Source: Asterias amurensis
Lineage: Eukaryota; Echinodermata; Asteroidea; Forcipulatida; Asteriidae
Length of the DNA: 64,000 nt
NCBI RefSeq assembly: GCF_032118995.1
Contig: NC_092657.1
Location: forward strand, 5,348,391-5,412,390
Direction of reading: 5' to 3'
The number at the start of each line of letters is the position of its first letter. The stretch's first letter is position 1. Shown piece by piece: positions 12,661 to 43,952 of this stretch. The translations under genes and the position numbers were made by a program. The notes under the pieces were generated by a model that saw nothing but the letters and a program-made list of their open reading frames with translations, ran no database searches and was not told where the DNA came from.

Positions 12661-14474
12661 TCGAATATTGAAGTTCTTGTTAGTGCTTAATACGATAATC
12701 CTTTTGAATTAAATATATTTAGTTTCAATACTTGTTGGTGCCTTTGATACTTTGAATAATTACCTTTGATACTTTGTTTTGAAAGTGTTATATATAAATG
12801 TTGACTAATATCAGGGTGTCTGATAATAGTGACCAGAGGCGAAACGGCACCTTTCTATATATGCAAATTATGCATATTTCCCCTGCTTACTTGTTTCTTC
12901 TTTTTGATATGTTGTTTTGTAGGGTTTTAAGAGACTGTTGCAAACGAAATCATTTCTGTTGCTTCTTTTTTTTCTAGTAAGGCCAAGCCATTTTTTTCGC
13001 TATAAGTTAAATAGCGCCCTCAATACTCCCAAAATTTGCGTGGGCACGCCTAGTCTTTTATACAAGCAGCTTATATTATTAACAATATTGGAAAATGTGT
13101 CGCAAACGAATAACAAATGAGTTAACTATTTAAAATACTTTTTTTTTTTTTAAATGAGACCTGTTTTGAAAATAACCTGAGGTGTTTTAGATTTATGTTG
13201 AGTTTGGTTTATTTTTATATTTAACAATAGACAAGTGGACTTGGCAAGTCTAAATCTTATCTCGAACAGAGACTGTTGCCGTCCGTCTGTTCGTGGCAAA
13301 ACAAATTAAAATGTAACATATTTCCATGTTTTCCATAGAAGTGACCGCGAAAAAGTCCATTAATTCATGAAGGTTGGCAATTCTGTTGGTTACTGAAGTG
13401 GCAGGTAAGTTTTATTTTGTCATCGGTCATTGCTTATGTACAAAAATTACAATAAAAATAATAGTTTTTCAAGTTGCCCAGTTCTCGGACACATACATGT
13501 ATTGATTGCAAACGAAACGTAACATAATAACGGGTTATCAAATATCAGTTAATTACTATTTTCTCTGTATAAAGTGTAATACTTATAGTTACGATCTATA
13601 CTATCAATCATTCATAGAGCCAGCCAAGACAGAAAGAATCAAAGGGTGTCCAGTCAGTTTATTTATTATTAATATTAATTTACGCCTGTATTTTTGTACG
13701 GATACACAGACACAGAGTCACAAGTAACACATTCAATAAATGGGATTGTAATAAGTATTGTATGACCTAGTTTAGACCCAAGGATACCCCCCCCCCCCCA
13801 TGCAATTTTTTCCCTTTTTTGCAATTTTTGTGCACCCTTGTTCGCGATGATTTTGTTATGGCATCTTTTTAAAAATTAAATTCAACTTACTCACACATTG
13901 TGACATTGTATTTTTGTATCAACATTATTTATGCAATAATTAAAAAAAATAGCACTAGTTCCACTAGGTTAGGGTTTAGCATGGTTAGAAGACTGGCTCG
14001 TTCCAAAAAATCTTTACAGATTTTAACCTGATAACGGTAACACATGGCTCTGGCTGCTCATCTCATGCCACGAGTCAAATTTTTTACACATATAATTATT
14101 TATAATTATTATTAATAATACTAAATTTGATTCACCAAGGATATGTTTGTTGCAATGTACGTCACTAATGTGCTAACCGCGGGTTAGCCAGCATTTACCC
14201 TTGCTTACGGTTACACTAAACTTAGTAATTTACTAACCATGCTAACACTAACTTTATGAAATACCAGAAATTCTGCCACTTCTAAGGTAGGGCCTTTTAA
14301 AATTAGGGGGCGCACCGTGATGTTCACGTACACATGTACAGTACATATGTATGTAAGCACAAAACGGCTGCTTAATTGTTTTATGAATTCGGGGAAGTAA
14401 TTTCAGTTTCATTACCAAACAGACCCCTACAATGTACATGTAGATATTAAATTATTATTATCTATTTGTTGCAG
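12661..14474. other. Upstream flank of RUNDC1
   Basis: No coding exon found. A strong donor-like sequence, GGCAG then GTAAGT, lies at 13404/13405 and could end a 5'UTR exon joined to the acceptor at 14474. This is speculative. A poly-C run lies near 13790. Confidence 0.35.
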
Positions 14475-14502
14475 GTGATCTCCAGAACGGACTAAGTCCA
14501 AC

Positions 14503-34343
<19,841 letters not shown>

Positions 34344-35285
34344 TTGGTCAGTGTTTATTTTGAAAGAGTGTAATTTTAAACGGTATTCTTGATTGGTCTA
34401 GAGATTCAGCAAACCATGTGGGGGGTTGGGGTGGCTATTACAAATATTTCACTCAGCTGCTCTTTTCAGAGTCAACGCTCCTCCCAAAAGAGATTTTAAA
34501 CAGTGTTTCTTATTCATTGCAGGAAAGCTCAATTGAAGAATTTCACAGTTTCGCCACAAAAACTAAACATAATGTTTTACTGTTAGGTGTGCTTACAGGG
34601 TGAGTCATTAAAATACATACAAAGCAGCGACGGGCTGATATGTAAAAAGAGATCTGAAGTGCCCATTTAAAGAATCGTACACAGTGATTAAATTGTTAGG
34701 CTCCTGTAATAAGTAAGCGTTCATTATTGTTTAAGGGCTGTAACAGGGATGTTGTGTTCTTGCAAACGTCTCGTTAATAACCATTCACCTCTACCAAAGC
34801 TAACGCAGGAATTTTGCGTGAATCCTAGATGTTAAGAACAGTAACAATACGTAGAATTCAGCAGTAAAGCAGAGCCATGGAAATCGGCTCTGATATTTAT
34901 GATTTAAATTACCTTGATTCACAATGAAGTTGTATTCAGAAATCTGTATATTTTGACTATTTATTGCTGCAATTCTTGCAATGTTTATTTAGGTATAGTA
35001 CATTAACTGCCTGATATTGTTGTTGTTTTTATTGTTGTTGAGGTCATAACCCTTGCCTTCACTGTGAGGGATTTGGCGTAAACATTTAGGGAATGGAGCT
35101 GTAATATTTCGTTGCTTCATTTTCATAGACACTTTTAAATTGTTTGTTTTTGTGTTGGTGCAATTCGAAATCTACAAATGGTTTTTAAAGTGATGTGTCA
35201 ATTTGGCTCAGCCTCTTTGTCGTATTTGTGGTGGCCCAACAATTGGATGGGTCTGGAGCTACATGTACTTTAGATTGGCTGATGC
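34344..35285 (+). other. RUNDC1 3' flank, probable 3'UTR
   Basis: No coding content recognised after the TGA at 34341. There is no AATAAA close to the stop; the first good candidate is at 37241-37246 and another is at 38566-38571. A long 3'UTR is therefore possible. Confidence 0.4.
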
Positions 35286-35289
35286 TAAC

Positions 35290-35890
35290 AACAGTCGCGT
35301 AATTGTACAGTTTGACAGATTGTACAGTTGAGCAGATGGCTCAGTTGGGCCGATTGTACAGTTGGGTCGTATATACTGTAAGGCTGAATGTACATGTTTA
35401 CATATAATGTACAGTTGGACCGATTGTACATGTACAGTTGGACCGATTGTACAGTTGGACAGGTTGGACAGTTTGGCCGGTATACAGTTTGGCCGATTTT
35501 ACAGTTGGGCCACATGTACTGTAAGGCTGAATGTACATGTTTACATATAATGTACAGTTAGGCTGATTGTACATGTACAGTTGGACCGATTGTACAGTTG
35601 GACAGGTTGGACAGTTTGGCCGGTATGCAGTTTGGCCGATTTTACAGTTGGGCCATATGTACTGTTGGGCTGAATGTACATGTACAGTTAGGCTGATTGT
35701 ACATGTACAGTTGGACCGATTGTACAGTTGGACAGGTGGACAGTTTGGCCGGTATACAGTTTGGCCGATTTTACAGTTTGGCCGATTGTGAAAGTGGGGC
35801 CATTGTACAGTTGGACTGACTGTAGAGTGGGGCCGATTGTGAAAGTGGGGCAATTGTACCGACGGGCTGATTTTACAGTTTGGGTGGAAA
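35290..35890 (+). repeat. 17-bp minisatellite with a higher-order repeat
   Basis: Units such as CAGTTGGACCGATTGTA, CAGTTTGGCCGATTTTA and CTGTAAGGCTGAATGTA follow one another at 16-19 bp steps. A higher-order block of about 143 bp repeats (the AAGGCTGAATGTACATG unit lies near 35380 and 35522). ORFs on both strands rich in GPTV/NCTI are by-products. Confidence 0.9.
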
Positions 35891-37664
35891 CATTATGTTT
35901 GTACAATACAATTTATTGACCCTTTAGATCATAATGTCAAAGCATGTTGCTGAAACATCCCTTCTTAAAAAAAAGTGAGAACAAAAGAAGCTTGTTCAGC
36001 CAAAGATGTAACAAATTCCAACTGATGTAGTTTTTTTTGCAGCAGAACTTGCATTGTGCTGAAACGACTTAAAGGTGCACAGCGTTCATTTTTCTTTACT
36101 TTTTAAGTTTAATTTAAAAGTAGATTTTAGAGGTAGAAAAACGATTTTCTAGCTACATGTATTTCACAAGTTGAGAAACAGAATCTGTGTCAAAAGGTTG
36201 TGGTTATTGCGCTTTAAGAAGCAATTCGGAACAAGCCAATTGTAAATTGTTAGCTTGGCACATTAAAGTGTAACAACTTAAATAATTTTGTGCACCGAAA
36301 GAGACTGCAGTTTAAAAAATAATAATAGTATTCGTTGCCGTAACAATTTACAGATTTATTTGATAAAACCTGCACAAAATTAGCAAACATAAAGTAAATA
36401 AGAGAACAACACTGAAGGTTATGCTAGTTGTTTTTCCATACTAGCTGTTACACAGGAATGAAATAGTTATTGTAAAAATTAATTGATAAAGAAGATTAAT
36501 ATACTTTCAACATATCATCAAAATTATTTATGTTCTTCGCATTTCTCGAGCTTGAATTTTGCTTCTTTAAGATTGCATCAAACGGTACTTTTCTTTGTCT
36601 TTCTTCAGTTCTTAATTCTTGCAGCTTGAAATGAATTTAAAATTGACCTACATGTGTAGGCTGCCTTTTGCAGACTGACTGAATATATATTTTAAACACA
36701 GTCTTTATTTAATTGTCCAAGTCCACTTTGAAATGCTAGCAGTACTTTTGAATTCCAAGTTTTTTGTCCGGCCATACATTCTTTTAAATTGATTATCTTC
36801 AACAACAAAATGTTGAAAGTTAATGCTATACAGATGTGATTTGTGTTGTCACACAAAGAACTTTCTAAATCCACCGTTTTAAACATGTTTCTTGGTGATG
36901 GTTTTGTTTTTCATCTACGATTTGTTTAAACTTTTTTTTTTCTCAACAGAAATAATTTGAAGAGATTTGTTTTTCCATCCAAATGAACTAAAAACATATC
37001 GACAATTGTTTTTTTTTTGTTTTTTTTGCAGTACTTTGAATTCAAAGAGTACTATCTGTGCTTGATAACACTAACAGCGAGTGAAACATGTCGTTATTCA
37101 CATGTTAATCATTTGTTCTGTGTCGATGACGTACTTGGTTCTTTCAAAATACTATACATACCTTGATGTTAATGTGGAAAACATTAGCTATGTTATTTAA
37201 TTGTATATAAAAACATGAAAAAAGGTATATTTATGACCAAAATAAATGGTCTTACCAAAATTGAATTTTATTTATTAAGTAATTACTATGAATCTATTTA
37301 ATTAAGACCGGTATTCAATTGCTCGTATTTGTAAATGACTTGACATTTTTAAAGGGGGTGTTTTCTGTCTTATACAAATAATGCAAGTCGACCTTGCTGA
37401 TCAGGTCATCTCAAGGTCAAACATTGACCTCACTGAGGTCAAAGGAAGATCTATTGTTGGTTAGGTTGGGGCGTGAAGAAGACACTCTCTTCAATCATGT
37501 CAATTGTTTGACCTCAATGAATTGTCTGTGGTCGGCTTGAAACGTGAATGAAAAAGGCACAGAAACACATCATACAAAAATTGGGCACTCTGTCTTAACA
37601 AAACTGTCTTATTATTAACAGACCTTGAACTTTGAAGGGGCACTGCAATTTATTTTGTTTATGG
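35891..37664. other. Intergenic or long 3'UTR, nothing recognised
   Basis: AT-rich sequence with poly-T runs at about 36930 and 37010. A candidate polyadenylation signal, AATAAA, is at 37241-37246 on the plus strand. No exon or repeat family identified. Confidence 0.35.
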
Positions 37665-38055
37665 TTAAAGACATTGGACACTATTGGTAATTGTCAAAGA
37701 CCAGTCTTCTCACTTGCTGTATCTCAACATATGCATAAAATAACAAACCTGTGAAAATTTGAGCTCAATCGGTTGTCGAAGTTGCGAGATAATAATGAAA
37801 GAAGAAAAAAACCTCGTCACACGGAGTTGTGTGCGTTCAGATGCTTGATTTCTTCGAGACCTCAAATTCTAAACGTGAGGTCTCGAAATCAAAATTCGTG
37901 GAACATTACTTCTTTCTCAAAAACTACGTTACTTCAGAGGGAGCCGTTTCTCACAATGTTTTATACTATCAACCTCTCCCCATTACTTGTTACCAAGTAA
38001 TTTTTTATGCTAACAATTATTTTGAGTAATTACCAATAGTGTCCACTGCCTTTAA
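37665..38055 (-). mobile_element. MITE family A, full-length copy
   Basis: TTAA at 37665 and 38052. Termini are AGACATTGGACACTATTGGT and ACCAATAGTGTCCACTGCCT. The centre has GAGACCTCAAATTC and CGTGAGGTCTCGAAATC. One of the best-preserved copies, so probably young. Confidence 0.92.
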
Positions 38056-39196
38056 GGGGCACTTGTATGAGGTGAGCTTGTATGGAACTTTGCAAAGGGC
38101 ACCGTATAAGGACAGGGTACCATGACAACTGTCCTGTGGTTGTGGCTTATTCCGTGGCCTTTAAATGGTCAACTGTTTTCACTATTGCTTACTGCCCTCA
38201 AGTAGTAAATTCGTATTCATTCCATTTGCAAACTTATAACCAATTTTCGATGAGCCATGTTCGGCAATTTGTTCGGCAATTTGTTCGGCAAATGTTAGGT
38301 AACTGGTTACCCTTTGGATTGCACCAAGTACATTTGTATTATACAGTGTGAGGACCTACTGTAATTTACAAATTATTCATTAAGATTGTCTCAGTTCCTT
38401 TGGAAATTACCGCATTCCAAATTCTTCCATTGATATTTTGATCACAAAGTGCAATATTTTAAATAACTAGAGGGTATTTAGAGCTGTATTACTATTAGTG
38501 TAATTATTGGTATTTTAGGGTAGTATAATGTGCAAGTGAAAGAAGAAATGTATTTTCTGTGCCGGAATAAATATTGTGTTAGAGCAAATCAATGGGTGTC
38601 TAAAGTCTTGATTTCTGCTGTCTGCATTATTTGCTGAGTATCCTTACCAAAGGTTGTGGTGATACTCTGGCAAAAATTAAATAAACATTATGCTTTATTG
38701 TTGTTGTTAATTATCGGTTTTTTTCACTGCGAAAGCGCAGTGAAGTTTGTTAAATACAAAAGCATATGTAGAAAGAGTTCTCTAAGTTGAGATTCCGAGT
38801 CCATGGGTCATACAAAGGGTCACAGGGCATGTCAATCGGGCCTGTCTGTGGGGGATAGCACTTAGGGAGTGCAGACAACTTTTTTAAGGCAACTTTATTT
38901 TGTAAATAATGTCTTCTTATTATTGTTCGTACCAGCTTTGAAAGCAGTGCAAAGCAAAGATTTATCAATAATTAAACAATTATTATTTAAAAAGAAAATG
39001 AATTCGTGCCAGTAGTAACCATGTGTTTGGATTGGATGATGGCTCGGTTTAAGTAAGTGTGATTTATAACCACAATCGGCGACAGAACAGGATTAAACAA
39101 TATGTTTTATATCAAAACCAATGTTAACAGCGACAAATCAGGTAACCAGCATTATCAAAAAAACAACTGTCCCACAAACGTGCACCAATTGTGCGG
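38056..39196. other. Intergenic, nothing recognised
   Basis: A triple TTCGGCAATTTG run lies near 38262. A plus-strand AATAAA at 38566-38571, followed by a GT-rich stretch, is an alternative distal poly(A) signal for RUNDC1. No gene seen. Confidence 0.35.
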
Positions 39197-39530
39197 ATTA
39201 AAGCCAGTGGCAATTTCAGGAAAACAGTGTTGTCTAAGGTCCACACTTCGTGTATCACAACTTATATATAAAATAACAAACCTGTGAAAATTTAGGCTCA
39301 ATCGGTCATCAGAGTCGGGAGAAAATAACGGAAAAAACACACCCTTGTTTCCGCGTTTCGCCGTGTCATGACATGTGTTTACTATAAGTCCGTAATTCTC
39401 GTTGTCGAGAATTGATGGAATAATATTTCAAGAGAAGTCTTTTACCATTACCTTCTGTAAACCTTGTAAGTTATTTGTAAATCTGTGAACTTTTATTTTG
39501 TTCTGTTCCGAAAGTGTATATTGGCTTTAA
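39197..39530 (+). mobile_element. MITE family B, copy 2
   Basis: TTAA at 39197 and 39527. CCACACTTCGTGTATCACAA, CTCAATCGGTCATCAGAGTC and CCGTGTCATGACATGTGTTT match 11530-11897 in order. The central palindrome here is AATTCTCGTTGTCGAGAATT. Confidence 0.88.
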
Positions 39531-39868
39531 ACGGCGCAAGTGCGGTATCGTGCATTATGTGTGATGGTAAATTTTAATTTATCTTTTGTGTAGGGTTGAT
39601 AAGCATGTTTTGCTTAACACCCTCCTATATATTTTGTACACAATTTTGACACCAAATATTGACAAATCAGAATATAAACCGAAAAGCATGTTTATGTGAT
39701 GTTATAGAGATCCTAAAGTCTATACACTAATCGGACCATTGATGGTTTTGAGTCGGAATAATTGTTTTGGTTGAACCCTGTATCATTTGTAATATTCATC
39801 AAGTCTGCAACTGCAAGTATTGACCCCTTGCACGCGTATCGCACGCGGCGACCAATGCCACGCTCACC

Positions 39869-40166
39869 CATAGATATAGAATTAAATAACTAGATCGGCC
39901 GCGCGTACATACGCGCCATTACCTGTGTAGAAAATAAAATTGTTCGCCATGGACGCGGTAAAAATTTCACGTTCGAAAGGCGACGCGCAAAAATGAACAC
40001 GGGAGATAGGCCTTTGACGCGCTAAATGTCACGTGCTGACGGCAAAAAGTCACGTGCTGACGGCAACGCACAGAAAATGTACACGGGAGATAGGCAATGG
40101 CAGCCCCCATGCCAGAACCTGCGTATTTACGCGCGGCCGATCTAGTTATTCTATTCTATATCTATG
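39869..40166. mobile_element. 298-bp MITE with an 8-bp target-site duplication (hAT-like)
   Basis: CGCTCACC occurs immediately before (39861-39868) and after (40167-40174) the element. The terminal inverted repeats start with a perfect CATAGATATAGAA and extend imperfectly through TAACTAGATCGGCCGCGCG. Eight-base duplications are typical of hAT transposons (established knowledge). The GC-rich core has two GTCACGTGCTGACGGCAA copies and two ACACGGGAGATAGGC copies. No coding capacity. Confidence 0.92.
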
Positions 40167-40174
40167 CGCTCACC

Positions 40175-40863
40175 ATGTTGGTGGGCAGTTAGGTTTACGT
40201 GTATTAACGCCGCGTCGCCTAAAATGCATACTTTCACTGCATAACGCGCAGCATAGAGTCAATATAAAAACGCACAGTGAAATTGCCCACCAGTATGGCG
40301 CATTCAAGATTTTGCTGCTGATGACGTCAGGTGAAATGGGTCAATATAACACGGAAGAAACACATGCAAATTCACTCGTCTTCTATAAGAATGTATTCTA
40401 TCAAAAGTGTTGCATTGGCGGACAAGGGGCGAGACGAGTCCTGCACGGAAGATAGGCCTGACTGCTGGTAACCACCACAAAAGCATTTATTTAAACTACA
40501 TTGTATTTAGCACTTATACGCGAATGATGTACAATTCATAAATACCTCGCACAGTTTCGCTATTCCTATTGGTGGAGAGCGCGTCACGTGGGTGTGCGTA
40601 AACCTTTTGTTAATGCACAGTAAAAAGTGTTAACAGCATGGGCGTGACACGCGAGCTTATAAGACAGTTTCTTCATTCCTATTGGTCGAGAGCAACGGCC
40701 GGGACAGTTGTGCCACATCACGCACACAGCATTCCCTTATAAGGAGTTGTTTACCCGAGGGCGGCGGAGGGCTATTCCATTTCATAGCTCGAGGGGTGCT
40801 GTGTTGAAAGAAATTACTGAACAATTATAATTTTTGCACTTATTTTTCTTTTTGACTAAGAGG
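40175..40863. other. CpG-rich intergenic stretch
   Basis: Contains several CACGTG-like and GCGC sites, and a repeated CTATTCCTATTGGT / TCATTCCTATTGGTCGAGAG motif (about 40560 and 40674). This could be promoter-like or the ends of another element. No exon recognised. Confidence 0.3.
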
Positions 40864-41045
40864 AGGCTCGGCCACACAGGCCCCGATAACGAAAATGAGA
40901 ACGAGAACGAGAACGATAAAATTGCACGCCCTCGATTGGTTTAATAAGCATGGGCTTATTGCGTGGATTCAACCAATAGAATGCGTTCTCTTTGCGTCGT
41001 TATACAGTTACCATTGTCGTTACCCATGCAGTGTGACTTGGCCTT
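40864..41045. mobile_element. MITE family F, copy 2
   Basis: GGCTCGGCCACACAGG...CGATAACG pairs with CGTTACCCATGCAGTGTGAC and TTGGCCTTA. The interior keeps GATTCAACCAATAGAATGCG. The arms have expanded GAACGA repeats. Confidence 0.75.
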
Positions 41046-41845
41046 AATACAGCACGTTTTAGTTTGCGGATACGTCAGCACAGTTTTTGAATGAAATAAT
41101 TTGAGTTTAATAACATAATTACCAGGTAGATTTCCATTGTTTACGTAGTTCTGAGCATGCGTACATTATCGAGAACAATGGATTTTACCTGGTTAGTCTG
41201 CTGCCACCAAGAGTTCCAAAAGTCTCTCATTGTTCTGGCGGAAATTTGGGTTATTTTAACAACCTATGGTGTTAATTTTGAATCTCAGTTCAGTATCTGT
41301 ATGTTATAACACTCATGGTGTCAATATTAGCACGCCAGTTTTTGTAGTGTGGGAAATAGTATGGTTTTACCATCAGTTTTACTGTAGATATTAAAAATAA
41401 TAAGTACAATTATTGTAAACAAAAACGGCCTTTGACTCTAATTATCCATTATCATGATTATCAAAATGGTGAGCCGCCGCGATGCCCGATAACCATGGGA
41501 AAAAAATATAGTCTTGCCATCAGTTTCTCTATAGAGAAACTTGTAATCATTTTATCAGATCATTTTTAACGAAAACAAGATTTCATTGTTATAGGGACAG
41601 CTAAGTCATTGTTGGTTGATGATTAAAATGTTGCATTTGCAAAAAACGTTGTTTTAAAACTTTCTGAAATAATAAATAAGTTTTTGTTTATAAGCTGCCA
41701 ATTCTTTTTTCCTGGATAATTATCTGACTTTCGCAGCTGAAACGACGTTGAATTCGTTCATTCTTTCACTTGCACGAACCTAAACGTACAAAAGTAAATG
41801 GTCGCAACGAAAGCATTTCAACTTCTGCTTGTGGTCGGTACCATA
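41046..41845. other. Intergenic, nothing recognised
   Basis: AT-rich; short direct repeats such as TTTCTCTATAGAGAAAC (a perfect small palindrome near 41524). No gene or element identified. Confidence 0.35.
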
Positions 41846-41849
41846 GTTT

Positions 41850-43320
41850 TTTACCACAAGAGGCTAGATCAACGTTGTTCTACTACATCTAAAAGGGAAA
41901 TCCGTTTGACTAATGGCTCCTCCTATAATATTGTATCTTGCGAACGAGTTGTCATCGTTGTTAACGTTTGAACCTAGTAACTTATTTCCCTGTATGGAAC
42001 AAATTTGGTTGTTATTGTCTTTGTTACACCTAGTATCTGGTACATTTCTTTGAACCCTTCTGACCCAAAACGGGTGCTCTGGTCCGAATGGGACTCCATA
42101 CCGACACACAAATTACTGCACCAACTTAAGCGCTGCTGCACTTGCTGTTACATCTGGCAATGAAAACCTTTCAATCTATTGTATACATGTAATCTCCTGT
42201 GTCCAGGATCCACTCATTCCCATATCTGTCTTGGGCAGTGGCCGAAGCAAATCTATTACCCGATACTGCTGTAAGGGAGCAATCCCTTTCTTTGAAGGGG
42301 ACTTTCTTCTGGAACACCATTGTCACATCTCCTTATGAAGGAGCGTACATCTCGGCCAGAAGTATCTGCTAAGCTGTCCATCGTGTACTTCTTCAAGTGT
42401 CTCTTTCCTCAAATTTTGAGGCACCAGTAGCAGCAATCTTACTACTTAACTTCCCCATCGTCTGACTCCCGTCTCCAATTAACCAACCCATCTCTCACAC
42501 ATAGGCCCTAGTTGGTTTCCGATCAGACCAATGTGTCTTATGAACCGCTGTCAGGTGGGAAATTATCCTCCAAACCCGGACGGTCCTTGCCCTCCTTTTT
42601 GGCACTTACGACCAAACGTATGGTCTCGTTCTCCACTGAGCTTTTCTGAGAGCCTCCACCGGTATACATGGTTGGGCCGCTATGTCCCTGACTAAAAGTT
42701 TATCTCTAATTTAACCTCAATCTGACGCCCTCTCTGACGTCCCCTCTGACTCTTTCTTTTCTATAACTTCTTCCCGGCCACACTGCTTAAAGGGTCGTCT
42801 TGACAACCCATCAGCGTTGCCGTGCTTCTTTCCAGCTCTGTGCTGAGTCTCCATTAGAAATGAGCTCTCTGTCCCACTGCAGAAACTATGGGCTTACAAT
42901 CTAAGTCTCTGCAGCTCACCCTCACACATTCTCTCTACTCATCTATGTTCTCTTCAGTTGCCTCTAAACCGCAAACATGTATCTCTTATAGGTTGCTCTC
43001 TCAACCTCAGAAATTTCTTTTTCTGATTTCTAAGAAAACCCAAAACTTAATTTCCAATGCAATTTGACCTAATCAGCACCAATCATCCCACTTATGACAC
43101 AATTTTTTGCGGGTTTCCCGCGAGACTCAAAAAAACCTCTGGGCTCTCCCCTTATCTTGAACTAAATTGTACCTCAGGCCCGGGATTCAGGGAAATACAT
43201 TTGAGTAGTCTCGGGCCAAGGGGATGCAGGCTCGTTTTGGTGGAAATCTACCACCCACATCGATACCTGGCTGTCAGTACACTCTGGGCATAGCGGGATA
43301 TCTACTAGGGTTGGGAGAAC
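41850..43320 (-). mobile_element. Ty3/Gypsy-type LTR retroelement fossil, broken
   Basis: Minus-strand remnants of a pol region: an RNase H-end motif (HGNADGLSRRP, near 42800) and, further along, an integrase zinc-finger-like patch (RYFWPR, near 42350). No long open frame survives and it carries many breaks. LTRs and true ends could not be identified, so the limits are approximate. It looks old. Confidence 0.6.
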
Positions 43321-43883
43321 ACAAATAAGGTGACTCAGGCACAGCTCTTTGTGTAAGATCTATTTTGTTGTCTCCTTGTCCGATGGAAATTGTATTTCCT
43401 TTCTCTATTCTTTAACCAAACCTTATAACATCACCGGCAATTCACGCCGTGCATGTGCGTCGCATGCACACCCAGGCATCGCCCAAGTACATCGTGATTG
43501 GCCGCTGCCTTCCTGCCGTGTCTACGCCCGACAGCTAGCCTCCGGTAGCCCGCTCCTACCGGATTGACCACTCACGCTGCCGACCTCTCCGGCCTACTTC
43601 CACAGTGCAAGTTCATGAACCCTTCAAAATCCAGAAGGTGTGGATCCACCCTATCTTGTCACAGTATTTGTAGATGAGCTACATGGCAAATATTACCCAA
43701 CATCTGCTACTAACTAAACTCTACCCTTAAAAAGGGTCAGCAAAAGTGACAGTGTCAATCATCCGCCAAACCACGCCCATTTTATGATGTATTTTGTGTA
43801 CATTATCAGTACCTAATCAACTACAAGGTCAAAGTCTTTGAGACAACAAAATTACTATATCAATAAAAATGTTTCCACGACGA
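43321..43883. other. Upstream flank of the LPMO gene
   Basis: A GC-richer patch lies at 43440-43570. No upstream exon recognised; the sequence turns AT-rich toward the TATA box at 43884. Confidence 0.35.
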
Positions 43884-43890
43884 TATAAAA
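43884..43890 (+). promoter_or_regulatory. TATA box of the LPMO gene
   Basis: TATAAAA lies 63-69 bp upstream of the ATG, which leaves room for a start site near 43915 and a ~40-nt leader. No intron is needed between it and the start codon. Confidence 0.7.
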
Positions 43891-43952
43891 GCAGGCATAT
43901 AACTTTAAGTAAGACCACTTTCTCACAAAGTACACTCCATCTTGCTCCCAAC

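Noticed and set aside
35285-35919. ORFs on both strands rich in Cys, Pro and Thr (up to 151 codons)
   Set aside because: By-products of the 17-bp minisatellite; no unique sequence in them.
40033-40455. 140-codon ORF
   Set aside because: Starts inside the hAT-like MITE and crosses its target duplication; not a conserved frame.
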